DNA of 64,000 bases from Bisporella sp. PMI_857 (lineage: Eukaryota; Ascomycota; Leotiomycetes; Helotiales; Helotiaceae): positions 1,054,001 through 1,118,000 of the forward strand of contig JAJSPD010000006.1 in the NCBI GenBank assembly GCA_021307315.1, given 5' to 3'. Both the position numbers and the translations under genes were made by a program. This document shows, one piece after another, positions 1 to 11,182 of the stretch (position 1 is the stretch's first letter; the number at the start of each line of letters is the position of its first letter). The notes under the pieces are model-generated. The model searched no databases. It saw only the letters and a list, made by a program, of their open reading frames with translations, and was not told the DNA's origin.

Positions 1-870
1 CGGGAGAATTTTGTTAGGCAGTTGGTTTCCCTGTTCACATCTCTTTTATAAAGGTCCTGTATCTGGTTGTTAGTGACTTGCTGAGGCTGGACAGGTTAGT
101 TATCTATGGCTTGACGACGGATCAATGTGTTAGTACTACCACCCGGATGGCTAATAATTTGAGGGTCGTGGACTTGGTAAGTTCTTTCTTGTTTCTCTTG
201 GCTTGCATTCTCCTTGGTGATGAAGGGAAAGTAGAGGCATTGAGGAGCCCTCTGGCATGTCGATTTGTGATGGAAGATCCTTGATTATTTGTTATTGGGT
301 TGGATCGTGTCTAGGTATAGTGAGATACTGATGCGAAGCAGGTAACTGAAAAGGGGGAGGTAGAAGAAGAAGGCGATATTTTGTTAGTTGGCGATGCGTG
401 CGCGACATATGATAGAGGAGAATTTAATGCAGAGACTGTGCACAGAGTTAATTTAGCAAGTTTGAATGGCGAATTTGCAAGTGTCAAGGGAACGGAGGAG
501 GTTGTAAAAGGCGTCTTTGGCGTTTAAGGGAAGAGGGTTTAGCACTCAGAATATTTATTTCGCCAGGCACATATCCCTGATAGAAACAAGTCAACCTGCC
601 TTATGGCTCTGGGCATCGGAATGTATTGACTTAATTTTCCCAATTCATGAAAGCGGTTCCTGCCATAGAAAAACGAAATATGGTGTGTTAAGCTTCCAAA
701 CAACGAGATCTCGGCATCAAAGTATGAAGTACCAGCATACTATATGTATCATTTCCTTCATTTTTCAATCTACGTATAAATGACCTGCACCAACCAGTTA
801 ATGTAGTGGCAACTTGTCGAAAGTAAGAAACAATCCATGCGTGATACTGCAACGTCCCTTCCTTTTCAGC
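1..870. other. Gene-free left edge
   Basis: No open frame here has domain character on either strand, and the short frames look like chance. The last 100 bases serve as the promoter of the SET gene that starts at 942. An incomplete gene running off the left edge cannot be excluded. Confidence 0.5.
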
Positions 871-880
871 TATATATATA
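871..880 (+). promoter_or_regulatory. TATA-like element of the SET gene
   Basis: A run of alternating T and A (TATATATATA) lies about 60 bases before the ATG at 942. This spacing suits a fungal core promoter with a short leader. It is inferred from position and composition only. Confidence 0.4.
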
Positions 881-941
881 ATCGCAGCTCTCCCAAACCA
901 CAACTTCATATTTCCTCTTCACAACATCATCATTTGCAAAG

Positions 942-2913
942 ATGGTTTTCGAAAAAATACCTTCGAGGGTGAATCAGATTGTGCCACTGGACATCCAAGC
1001 AGACCCTTTTCAAGATCTACCTGTTATCATTGCCAAGAGGAGAGTCGAAGCGGGAGAAACAATATGCGAACTCCCTCGACCACTTGTGATAGTTGAGGAA
1101 ATGGGAAGAGCATCTGTTCGATGCGCTTGTAACTACTGTCTCGGAGCCATTTTTAAATCTGCGGATACGAAAGTTTGGACTCTCAACAACGAGAATATTT
1201 CACAACCGGTCGCGTTTATTACTTGCGACGTTTGCAATATTGTAAATTACTGGTCACAAGAGTGTAAGGAGCGAGCACTCGATCTCCACAAATATGAATG
1301 TAGGATCCACAATGATTTGAAGAAAAGGCTGTTAGCCAAGAAAGACAATGAAGAAGTTTCCTTGACAGATGGCACTCTCCTTTTTCTCTATTGGCTGGGG
1401 AGAGTTGTTCTCCAACTCGTGAGATTTCACAAATTACAAGGAACGGCCAGGCTTGCGTATGAACAAGAGTATCATGCCGAGATAAATCATCTTGTCACTG
1501 AGGTATACAACGACTATATAATACCGATTCCCGAAGATAGCGAGAACAAAGATAAAGTAGTGGATCGCGTTATGCAGGAACTAGATAGTTCCTTCAACAG
1601 CTTGTCTCGAGATCAAGTTGAACTTTACACTAAAATAGTAGGTAATTAAATAGAATTTTGACGCGATCATTACGGCTGACTGCTGTCAGGCTTATTTTTG
1701 CGTCATTGTATGCGTCACTCCAGTGTTCAGAGATATCTTATCTACCAGACCAGACTACCCTATTCTTGATACTGCCGGATACTTCATCGAACCATTCTGC
1801 ACATTATTTCAGAAGTCTTGTTGTCCGAATGCCAAGATTGACTATGAACCTGGTGGTCTGTTGCGAGTCAGAGCAACAAAAGAGATCGAAAACAACGAAA
1901 GAATAACAGTTGATAAATCATCACGCCGCGATGAATGCATTTATATACAAAGTATTGCGCACAGAAAACTATGGCAATGTCGATGCTCGCCTTGCATCAG
2001 TAAGAGGCCATTAGCACCCGTCGACATGAGCAAGCACCTTCTCTCCGCAACTATGGACTTCGAAATGGAGGCAACCAAATTGACGCAAAGTTCTCAGCCA
2101 ACCATTTTAAAAGAGATTGAGAAAGTGGGATCCCAAGTGCTTCCAATTCCGCACACATTTTCGCCTACGTCATTAGCTAATTGTGTTGATAGAGAGCAAA
2201 AGAAATAGAAAATAAAGGACTTGGCCCGGGAGCGTTTCCCACTCATGCCCTTTGTAGAAAACTTCAACGTGCCACGCAATATGAGTTTGAAGCTATGGGA
2301 AACGTCGGAGCATATGGACAGCTTCTGAAATTAGGGCTCAAGGCGCACTATATGATCGAACCCCATATGTGGCCACGAGCAACTCTTAAAACAAGACTGC
2401 AGACTTTATACAATAGTGTGTGCATTCCCTCTTTGTTGCCTCCGCTCTGGCTCATGGGATATTATAGTTGTTGCATTAATCAACTATGCTTCAGATCCTG
2501 ATGTCCGTGTTAGCTTCAGTACATCATCAAGAATGTCAAAATACCTCCGGAAGTCATTTGAATTCGTGCTCATCAACCTACATTGGAAGCTCTTGAAGGG
2601 ATACGAAAAGTGTTTGGGAGTGAAAGTGAGGTGCATAAACATGAAGAACGGCAGTTCTACGCTCTCAGAGGCAGTAAGCAATGCTCTTCAGACTAGCCTC
2701 TCATACTCTATAGAGAAAGCTAATCTAGGAGACGCAGCACATCCGAGATTGCCAAAAGCACAGGAAATGGCTATGGGCGAGCAAGAGGATTTTCTAGCTC
2801 ATATGAGTATTATTATGAGATGGGTAGGCGCAGAAGAGGACGACAGGAAGTGGATGGGTGTTAGTCCGAGTCTAGAGGCTATAATTATTGATTGGCCGGA
2901 GAACATGGAATAG
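942..2913 (+). CDS. MYND-finger/SET-domain protein (SMYD-like)
   Basis: This is probably a protein-lysine methyltransferase of the fungal SMYD-like class. Exon 1 (942-1641) has a MYND-type cysteine array: a CNYC pair, a CDVC pair, then Cys and a final HKYEC. An 82-nt intron (1642-1723) joins in phase to exon 2. There, PFCTLFQKSCCPNA resembles the SET core (normally NHSC.PNA) and RVRATKEIENNERI resembles the following strands. A post-SET-like CRCSPC follows. Downstream frames at about 2275-2450 (MGNVGAYGQLLKLGL) and 2416-2913 look like the C-terminal helical domain. The frame changes near 2208, so either an intron or a single-base error lies there. The SET asparagine is replaced by glutamine-lysine, so activity is uncertain. 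The domain call is firm; the exact 3' exon structure is not. Confidence 0.72.
1642..1723 (+). other. Intron 1 of the SET gene
   Basis: The donor GTAATT follows the codons for KIV, and the acceptor CTCCAG precedes the FRDIL codons. Joining keeps phase 1 and carries the frame from the MYND exon into the SET exon. Reading through instead meets a stop within a few codons. Confidence 0.7.
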
Positions 2914-3184
2914 AGATGGGATCGTGATAAGTATCAGTAGAGATAGAAACTACAGATCAATGAATGTTTCAGTCTTTACTGACTCACTTGAGTCTCCAGC
3001 ACACCATATATTTTGGGCTAGACGGCCATTCTCTGTGTTATAAGCTTTGTACAATGCAAAGAATGTTCAAGATTCCGAAATACGTCGTCTTGAAGCTTAA
3101 GCTCACTTAAATCGCAAATGTGGAGAGGCTTCCTAGAGTCTCAATCGCAAGCCTCACTGGCCTAAAAGCCATATTATCTTACGG

Positions 3185-4075
3185 CTAATCCTCTTCATCA
3201 ACCAAATCCCTATCAATAATCTTCCCAATATCAAGCACAACACTAGCGGCACGTGATCTCTACATCCTCTGTCCATCACACTCTCGAAAATCTGAGCGCC
3301 TACGAATGCACCCCTCTCGGCCAGCCTGCGGCTTACAGATCTACACGGTCGCAGCCGCAGCCTCAGAGGACGCGGGTTCGCCATGATAGGTGTAGGCACG
3401 CGTGGCATGGCGTAGGTATCGAAAGGCGTCGATGCCTCGCATCCCAGCCGGCGAGGAGACAAATTTGGCCTCGAAATCAGCTCGGCTCCCCACGTGTTCC
3501 TGCTGCAGGCGGGTCCCTGGGTGGCCATCCAGCGGCGTACGGGCGACGTTCATATCGCCCTCCAGCACCACATCCCACCCCTCCTCGGCGCGTACATGAG
3601 CACCTCGCGAAGCATCAGCCAGGGGAACTCCCGCTTCCGGTCGTGCCGTTCACCCAGCGCCCGTTCGCGATGGTCGCTTTCCAGGCCGGGAACTCGCTGG
3701 TCAGTACCCGGCTGTCGAGATCCCAGGCCGCATCTCGGGTCGTCGCACTCATTGCGTGCTTGGAGGGGACGTCGGCCCGGATCAGCGTGCGGACGGCGTA
3801 CACCTTCCCCCCCCCCCGAACCCGCGGGCGTTGTGCTTATCCTACGGCGGCGAGAAGAACGCTTTATATCGTGGGCTGGCGCCAGAGGCGGTCAAGGACG
3901 GGTTGGCAGATCTTGACTTCCTGAAGGAAGATTATTTGGGGGAAAGGCGTGGCGTTTCAGGATTGCGCGTAGGGAGTATGGTGTCTGGTTTTGAGGAGCG
4001 GGATGGGAGGGGGAGAGGGATGTTATTTCTTGTTTTGCAGGAGCGAGGATATGCCGTTGATGTTCCGGGATAGGA
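3185..4075 (-). pseudogene. Decayed ExoIII-type endonuclease (endonuclease/exonuclease/phosphatase fold)
   Basis: The minus strand carries pieces of one protein in changing frames. FLQEVKI (near 3910-3950) holds the metal-binding glutamate. NARGFGGGK/YAVRTLIRAD and WDLDSRVL come next (3615-3830). GDMNVARTPLDGH (near 3540) is the catalytic GDxN motif. The terminal DHVPLVL (near 3255) is the DH motif. The order matches apurinic endonuclease/ExoIII relatives. An in-frame TAG breaks SPP-DKHN. The frame changes at least three times, residues seem lost between WVNGT and RHDRKREF, and an 11-C run (3807-3817) sits inside the gene. The probable end is a TAG at 3185-3187 after DRDLVDEED. It is visibly richer in G+C than its flanks, so a transferred or relic gene is possible. 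Confidence 0.72.
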
Positions 4076-4805
4076 TCTCGAATCTTTGAGAGGGCTCTGG
4101 AAGCCTTACTCCCGGTTTGATAGTGACTCCGAATTTATGTTCTTGTGTTTGTTGGGATCGTCAATATTGGGTTTGGTGGTTGGGTTTTCGGCCGAGAGGT
4201 GGCTTAGAGACCTTCTCAAAGCTGATTCTCCGCCTCTTCCTCAGAGGTGACTCCATTGATGATGATACAGACCCGAATGATTGTGTTTACACAGACATTG
4301 GCGTTCATTTCTCTGAGGTCGTTGGTATATTGGTGACGCAATTCAGGGGAAACTCGCTTCGAGATTTATGATCTTGGCATGGGCTACTCTCAAAGCACTG
4401 AAATCATGTAGATAATATCTTGATCGAAGTAGATTCTAAATGCATAGAGAGTCTCAAGTGAAAGGAACGAAGCAATGTGGCATAGATGATATCATGCCCT
4501 AGAACTAATTGTGGTTCTGAGACTTTATTGTTAACGTTCAGAACTTTCACTCTTCAGAAAGGCGAGAGTATTATATCGTCTAAGTACTCCAGCCATAAGG
4601 CAACACAAGATCTATCCTTCCATCTTATTTTATACGCTCAGGGGCTCGCTGCGCTAAAACCTTCTTCCCTCTTTCCGCCCACGCATCAACGTCGTCGTCT
4701 CCGAAATCCAAATCTCGCCCCCCTTTATCCTACACAGCCGAGCTCATACAAGCCGTCACTCGCCAATTCACCCACGACCGCATTAAAAACCCAGGAAAAG
4801 CTGGC
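4076..4805. other. Intergenic, no supported gene
   Basis: This separates the broken endonuclease from the 3' end of the minus-strand hypothetical gene. The short plus-strand frames here have no recognisable features. The frame around 4486-4827 is antisense to the terminal exon of the next gene. Confidence 0.5.
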
Positions 4806-5656
4806 TTACGGCCACATTGAAGCATAACGGGCTTTGGGTATACTTCTTATCCAGGCGAGATGCCTGTCTATAGGATGCAACTGAGCATAATACTGTTTCT
4901 TGATAGCTCGGATCTGGCGCTCGATGGCGCGATCTGTGGAGGTCTCCTCTATTACTTGGATGAAGGGGAGTGTTCCTGGACGGCCTTGAAGGCTTTCTAC
5001 TACCTCGCGCGTGATGTTAAGGCAAAAGCCATGGTTAAAGCCGTCGCCATAAAGCGGGACGCTGACTCTTCCATAATGCCCGATGAAAATTTAGTTCTTG
5101 CTTCTCATTTTGAGATCGGTTTTACTCACCTAGATATCCAGTTTGCGGCGGACGGATTGGCGGCATGTGCTTCGAAGTCTTCATACTCAACATATATAAG
5201 CCGGAATCTAGATGCTGCTTCCTTGGCACCAGATTCGAAATGACTGCAACATGCAAAGGGTCGCGTTATCAAATCTTCCAATCGATGCTGTATCTCCTTG
5301 TTCCAGCTCACCGCATCACTGTAGCCAATGCTTCGATATACAAGTATACCCCACGGACCGGTAGGCCATAAACGCTGAATTAACTTGATGAAATCCGGTG
5401 TTGCTGGGGGAATGTATGTTCCCGGGATGGACATTGGCACAGGCCATCGAGAGTTCATCTTCGTGTCTATGTCCTCTAGTTCGGCGGCACTTCTGAGAAG
5501 ACGCTGTTTCACTTTATTGCTCATATCAATAAGCGCTTTCTTGAGCTTTTGAATGTCATCCTTGGACGCAGATTGAACCCGTGTTTTGTCCCAGCCTGCT
5601 GGGAAACACTGCCAGCCCTCACCTAACCCTTTGCTTTGTTGACTATTGGCTGTCAT
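4806..5656 (-). CDS. Conserved-looking hypothetical protein, two exons, 260 aa
   Basis: I do not recognise the family. The start is the ATG at 5656 (MTANSQQSKG), chosen because the upstream extension is low-complexity. Exon 1 is 5656-5130 and exon 2 is 5061-4806. The 68-nt intron has donor GTGAGT, a CTAAA branch-like site and acceptor GTCAG, and splicing in phase 2 gives an uninterrupted 261-codon frame ending TAA. Early residues include GEGWQCFPAGWDKTR. An amphipathic helix with the pattern DDIQKLKKALIDM follows. The exon 2 part carries LYGDGFNHGFCLNITREVV and a basic helix near AIERQIRAIKKQYY. There is no signal peptide or membrane segment. The protein is probably soluble and intracellular. 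Confidence 0.7.
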
Positions 5657-6132
5657 GCTACTGGGTCTTGAATATAGACTCGCCGGGTGTGGAGATCTGT
5701 GAGGGGGATCTGATTTAAAACGTTTTAAGACAAATAGTATAATGGTTGATGCGCTTGAGAAGCGTTTGTAATTGCACTTGAGAGAAAGTTGGCTGGTAAG
5801 CAAAGTTATTCCAAAACTTGCGGCAATAGATTATATTGTGAAGACAGGCAACAAAACAAAAATGAATATTTTAGTACCAAGCAGTCTAGAAGGAGAGCCG
5901 ATTTGGTGAGGAAAATCTCGTATTGTGAGGCTGTGAGGCGGGTTGAGAGTGAATGTTTCCAATGTGGAGAACACTGAGCAGGTGCGCCCCAGCGAACATG
6001 GAATATTATGCTTTCCGTCCGAAATGTATACATACATGATTACAATAGCTAAAGTATGGCAATTAAATTAACCTTGCAGATCATGCAAGAAACATTCTTT
6101 TAGCATTCCGCCCTAGCTCTCCGGACATCGCG
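5657..6132. other. Intergenic between two minus-strand genes
   Basis: About 475 bases hold the promoter of the 4806-5656 gene and the 3' side of the BTB gene. I see no coding frame with features. Confidence 0.5.
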
Positions 6133-7800
6133 TCAAGTTTCACGGCGATGAGCAAACACTCCACCCCTCCTTCCGCTCCGCCCATTCTGTACCCTCAACC
6201 TCCATTGTCCGGTCCGAACAATCCAGCTCTCCTCTCCAAATCCGGACATGTCGCCTCTCCTCCTCTTCTTTACCGGAGCTATACTCTCGGGACTGCTTCC
6301 CGCCGACCCGGAGCCTTCGATACTGATTGAATACCCACCACCACTGACGGAATGTGTTCCGCTGGGTATATACCCTGGTGAGAGATGGTCGTTCTCTTTT
6401 GTTATATTTTGTATATCCCTTCTTGAGACCATTCTTTACCATCTAATAAGACGTACGAGGACCGATCTAAGACTATGCGTACTTGGTCCTCGCTAATCGG
6501 CGTATTTCCTGGGCTAGGCGGTGCGCTGCTCGCGCCGCCACTGGGCATTAAAAGACCCAATGGCTGAGTAGTAGGAAGGTTCAGTTTGGTGGCTATGACT
6601 TCAAAAAGTCTAGAGATGCGCTTCTTGCCCTCGCCGAAGAACTCAGCACGCATTGTGTGCAGGTGAATTTTTGTGCACTCATCACCGATTTCTAGTATAA
6701 GGTCGTACGATTTGTCGTCTACGAAGGGTCGCGCGTAGTTCACCCATCCTATCAAACCGCCTGGGCCCGCAGTTTCAGATGCTGAGGCTGTCGGGTCACC
6801 GACTACGGAGATCCCTGATTGCCGCACATCTTCCAGACGAAGCGTTATTTCTGATCTTTGCCGGGAAAGGTTGAAGCCTATGTGATGCCGAATGATTTTC
6901 TGCTCCAGTCCTTTGAAATGAAAATACCGACAATCTCTTAGCAGTTCCGCACGGTGAGTTTCGTTCTTAATATGCAGAGGATATCCACGCAGAAGATGGA
7001 TCAGCTCCGCAAAGGTGTCAGCGGAGCGGCCAGACACGGCAGGCGGCATGATAGATGGCGGGCGAAGAAGGCCTTCGCGGCTGAGACCGGGAAAGAGGTC
7101 ATTCGGAGTCGTAAAGAAAACGGCAAAGCCAAGTGTGAAGTAGTTAGGGCTGTTTCCGGGATCGTTGAAGAGGTCACGGGGAATCTGGAAGTCCCGGTTG
7201 CCGATGGAGATGAAGGTTCTATCTTCATAGAGTTGAGACATGAGTCGTGGGACTGGCATGTATGTCAGCAGTTGGAGTGCAGGAAGTGATGAGAAAAGAC
7301 GAACGTGAATAGAATTGGGCGTCCGCAAAAAGCTTGACAAAATGGGAGCCATCTCTGGGCGATACATGATAGCCTTGAAGATGGAGGGAGATGTCCTTGA
7401 ATGTCACGGGATCGCGATCGATGTATAACGTCCGCACTGCGTTTGGGTCATCGCCATTTTCTTTGGCTACTCTCAGCTGAGCCCCGAAAAACTCGGAGAA
7501 ATATGAGGGTGCTCTAGGTTTGTCAGTACTTAAGACATAAATTCTTGGTCCAGAACACAAACCATCAGAACTAATACTGGCGCCACTCAATCGGAAGAGC
7601 TCTTGGCCTATTTGAATAGGGAACACTCTCTCGTGGGGAAGTATGTGAGGAATATCAGTGTTCAGCTTCCGCGCAGGTAACAGGGCTGGGTCGCGGAGTA
7701 TGCCTGGCGGCGCGGTCGAGCGCTTTTCATCTATCGGTGTTGGCGTCCTGTCTTCTTCCTTTCCTCCGCTTCCACTAAAAGTTCCATTCATGGACATCAT
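6133..7800 (-). CDS. Double BTB/POZ-domain protein, 501 aa
   Basis: This belongs to the fungal family related to yeast YLR108C/YDR132C, probably a nuclear or cytoplasmic adaptor; the exact role is unknown. The ATG at 7800 (MMSMNG) is the first true Met. Four exons (7800-7559, 7513-7305, 7252-6440, 6374-6133) sum to 502 codons with matching phases. The first BTB-like unit holds FRLSGASISSD and APSYFSEFF (about residues 70-95), then DISLHLQGYHV. The second begins RTFISIGNRDFQIPRDLF and includes LIHLLRGYPLHI. The C-terminal part has a basic KKRRR patch and the family-typical WIVRTGQWRLRVQ. The second intron (7514-7558) is the least certain because the frame also stays open across it. No frame breaks were found. 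Confidence 0.85.
6375..6439 (-). other. Last intron of the BTB gene
   Basis: The 65-nt intron has donor GTAAAG and acceptor CACCAG. Joining restores the reading frame into the exon that encodes the conserved TGQWRLRVQ tail; without it the ORF ends at 6402. Confidence 0.8.
7253..7304 (-). other. Third intron of the BTB gene
   Basis: The 52-nt intron has a weaker donor (GTTCGT) and acceptor GCCAG. Splicing joins DAQFYS to LPRLMSQLY, as expected for the helix end of a BTB fold. Confidence 0.75.
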
Positions 7801-8388
7801 CCCTCCCCTACACCTGGTTTCTCTTTTCGGAGGTTTCACCTCTCTTTCAGCTATATTGTCCTTGGTAGCGATCCACACGTGACCGTTCCTCCTACACCGT
7901 GCCGGCTTAAAGCACTGCCAATACCGAAGCGTAGTTAGCCTAGTACCTTGAGTGACAATATCTGCTTCGAGATACGTTTGACTTCAAGCTTAGTCCTCAC
8001 AGTTAGTCAGGCGTTGTGGTAGTCTACGGCTGAAGCTATCCCGTCTGATGCTGGCTTGTGACGAAAAGCCGCTAGTCTTCTTAGGGATATTATATAAGCA
8101 GATTGTACTACGTCACGTGCTCATTCATCTTATTTCTTCCTGACCTTATTTGCGAGTTATTATACGATGTTCGAAAAGCTCGATTTGGGATAGGGCTAGC
8201 GATTCACAGAGGTGTATGTCTAATTTCCGGGAGACATACTAGCTGGGGGGCCGTGGGCGGCGGTAGTTAGAGGGGACTCAGGCTCTGGGCGGTAGGAGAA
8301 GTGTTGGTGTAATGACTGATCATTATTATTAATTCATCATTTCTTATATCATTATGCTAAGACATATTATATACACTACTCATGCACA
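7801..8388. other. Intergenic: BTB promoter and esterase 3' flank
   Basis: No coding frame with features. A TATA-like ATATTATATAAGC lies near 8087-8100, but its distance from the BTB start makes it an uncertain promoter element. Confidence 0.4.
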
Positions 8389-10293
8389 TTACATACACCA
8401 GACACTCAACAATGCTGCCACCAAAACCCAAGCGACTGGCTTCTTGAGACTGTTACCGCTCCCTGGCGTTGATGAGCTGGGAGATGCCCCTGTTTGGGTT
8501 GGACTGCTGCTAGTGGTGCTGTTTGGAGATCCGGTGTTGGCTGCCAGGCCTCCAGGTGGAACACTTGGGTTGATATCGGGGTAATTGAGATATAGGGAAA
8601 TATCTATCGAGCTCACATTCACATATGAACACCAGCCATCATACTGATAGCCGCTTGCGAGATTCGTGCCCGTTTGGTTGTTGTAAGCCAATCTGATGAG
8701 AGTGTCTTTCGTTGGATCCCAGCTTGGCCACCCGTCCTCATAATTTGTGAGGCCGTTGGCAGGATCTTTTGCGAAAGCAGCCCATGCACCACGCATGTAT
8801 TTACCGATACTGATCTGCTCAGTTGTTGCGCTCGGAACCAGAGGTGCCGTATTAAAGAGCATAGGGACCTCAGCAGCATGCCAAGCTCCAGAATTCCAAG
8901 AGAGCGCGAGGTTGGGGAAGACTCCGAAGTATCTGTATCTCCATATTGGGACATCCGCCGCGTAGGAGGCATTCGCCCGAAGTCCGGTTGGGCAGGTAAA
9001 CTGTTGGAGATTAAATAGGTTCCAGAACTTTTCAGGGAAGATAAGGCCTCTGAGGGCAAATGTGGTGCGCCAATACCCTACCTCATAGTCATTGTTGCCA
9101 ACGAGCATTGGAATATTGGATGGTTCACGAGTCGAATAGTTTGAGAAAACCACTGTATCGTCAATTGTCGGAATGAAATAACCCAAAATACCAGCTGTTG
9201 CGGTTGCTGTCGGGATCGCATTGAGGATGGCGGATGAGTTCTTGGTTCGCATACATGACAGTACCTGGGCCGCGTCGGAAGATGCATTCCCACAGCCGAG
9301 ACTCTCGCTGACCGTAAACCAAGCTGAATTGGCAGCCTGCTTTGTATTTGGAAGGGCCCAACCAAATACGTTCCCTGATTCTGGGATGATTCCTGCGACA
9401 ATTGGATCATCTTTCCAAGCATAGGAATAGAAATCAACTGATGCACCACCAGCTGATTGGCCAAAGAGTGTTATTTTGCTTGGATCTCCGCCAAAGCTTT
9501 CAATGTTGTCGCGTACCCATTCGACGGCAAGACGTTGATCCAGAAGACCGAGATTGTTTGCTCCTGCAGGGTTGCCGGGGAAGCCGAGGATGCTCAATCG
9601 ATAACTGTCTAAGATCAGCCAATCATCCTAATACTGTAGCTCACTCTGAAGTGAGGTCTACGGAATCCTTACTTGAGGGTAACCAGAACAACGTCCTGTT
9701 CCTCCACGATATTTGCTCCATTGTATATTGATACTGTTGAGGAGCCGCCGCTGAAGCCTCCTCCATAAACCCAAACCAAAACCGCCTTCTTCGCGTCTCC
9801 AACTTGCGGTTTAGTCCAAACGTTCAGATACAAACAATCTTCACTATAAGTAGCATCCTTATTGCTGAAGGATCCAAGCACATCAGGGCCAACTAAGGTC
9901 ACATTTGCCTTTGCTATAGTTTCTGTCGTGAAGTTATAACCAGAACCGCCTTCTTTAACGGGGCAGGAGGGTCCCTGTTACATACGCGTTAGTAGAGGAA
10001 TGCTAGGGGTGGGCATTGGGGCTCACAAATGAAGCGCCATTTAGAGGTTCAGTTCCATTGAATCTGACGGGTGCCGCGAATCGCAGATCCCCAATTGGTG
10101 CTTGACCGAATGGAATTCCCAAATACTCGCTCACATCTGAGTGATTCTTTGCGCCGTGACCTGTTACCGGTCCACTGCTGGTCTGCACCACTTGTCCAAC
10201 CGTCCAATTTCCTTGTCTTTGTTCAATGGCATGGACAGCCGCCCAAGCCGACGACGTCACCGTAGTCAGCGCCACGCATAACGAGAGCTTCAT
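8389..10293 (-). CDS. Secreted type-B carboxylesterase/lipase, probably GPI-anchored, 594 aa
   Basis: An alpha/beta-hydrolase that splits carboxylic esters outside the cell or at its surface. Three exons (10293-10027, 9974-9673, 9604-8389) join in phase. MKLSLCVALTT to AWA is a signal peptide. Family landmarks in order: EYLGIPFGQAPIGDLRF, SEDCLYLNVW, the oxyanion motif VYGGGF, LVTLNYRL across intron 2, and the nucleophile elbow FGQSAGG. The likely catalytic histidine is in SGAWHAAEVPMLF near the C-terminal third. Several N-x-S/T sites suit a secreted protein. The end is a Ser/Thr/Pro/Gly-rich stalk followed by a hydrophobic tail (WVLVAALLSVW), the pattern of a GPI signal. No frame disruption was seen. 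The natural substrate cannot be inferred from sequence. Confidence 0.92.
9605..9672 (-). other. Esterase intron 2
   Basis: The 68-nt intron has donor GTAAGG and acceptor GACAG. It interrupts the conserved VTLNYRL strand in phase 2, and splicing restores that motif exactly. Confidence 0.88.
9975..10026 (-). other. Esterase intron 1
   Basis: The 52-nt intron has donor GTGAGC and acceptor AACAG in phase 0. It joins NGASF to GPSCPV. Confidence 0.85.
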
Positions 10294-10986
10294 ATTCCTT
10301 ACTTGAGCAAGCAAAGATGCAACAGAAAGACAAAGAGAGCAAGACGAACCCACAAGCAGAAGAAGAAAACAAAGCTATTTTGTACTTACAGTAGAAAACC
10401 CACCGTAATTTATTGACCTTGTCACCCCAGGTACACCTTCACTCATTTTGGAGGGGACTACGCCCCAGAAACGTGCTAAGGGCTACCGATAGCGTGGGAT
10501 CCCATGCCCAGATGCATTATCTATTTCGATTCTTCTCATGTCAAGAGGGGCGGATAGAGCGGACGTGCCTCTGTGTCCTTGATCGATCGGGTGCGTAATG
10601 GCCGAAAGCAGTAAAATTGCCTGCTCGCATATATATTGCGCCACAGGATGGTCGTCCGAACTATCCACCTTTATGACTGAACGTAGTTTAGCACCGGACG
10701 AAAGCCTTCTGGAATGTCGTTAGAGCGTCCGCATGACTGTGGAGGAGATTATTGGTAATGCGAGGCACACGAGGGCACAGAGATGGGGAGAGGCGGGGAA
10801 TCCTGGTCGATACCTGTGGTTTTGTCAATTGGACCGAGGAAAGTCTTCAAGAACCATGTGCTTCGATACTTTTGTTTGTGGAGGATGAGTTGGGGAAAAA
10901 GCTGGGGAAATAACTAGAGTTCGCCAACATCCACTATCCTTGAGTTGTAGATGGACGGTGGAAATTGCAGATACGAGAGAAAGAAA

Positions 10987-11028
10987 GTGTGTGTTTGTGT
11001 GTGTGTGTGTGTGTGTATGTGTGAGCAT
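10987..11028 (+). repeat. GT/TG microsatellite
   Basis: A near-continuous TG dinucleotide run, interrupted once or twice (TTTGTG, TATGTG), reads directly from the sequence. It lies upstream of the esterase gene and outside any coding region. Confidence 0.9.
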
Positions 11029-11121
11029 GTGTTTGCGTGGCAAGTGCTGGGGTAGCAAGAGGAATGGAGCCTGGTCCGCGCTGACTGTACTGTAGCCTCC
11101 CCCTCCATGTGCTGTAGTTAC

Positions 11122-11182
11122 CGCCTGGACAAGTACTGTACCGCCTGGACAAGTACTGTACCGCCCGGACAAGTACTGTACC
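11122..11182 (+). repeat. Three-copy 20-bp tandem repeat
   Basis: Three head-to-tail copies of a unit containing GGACAAGTACTGTACCGCC lie side by side, the third with one T-to-C change. A shorter run of GTACC/GTACT units follows to about 11200. This is a minisatellite of no evident function. Confidence 0.9.

Noticed and set aside
3253..3924. A 223-codon plus-strand frame
   Set aside because: It is antisense to the endonuclease relic, whose minus-strand frames carry recognisable catalytic motifs. The plus frame is open because of G+C richness.
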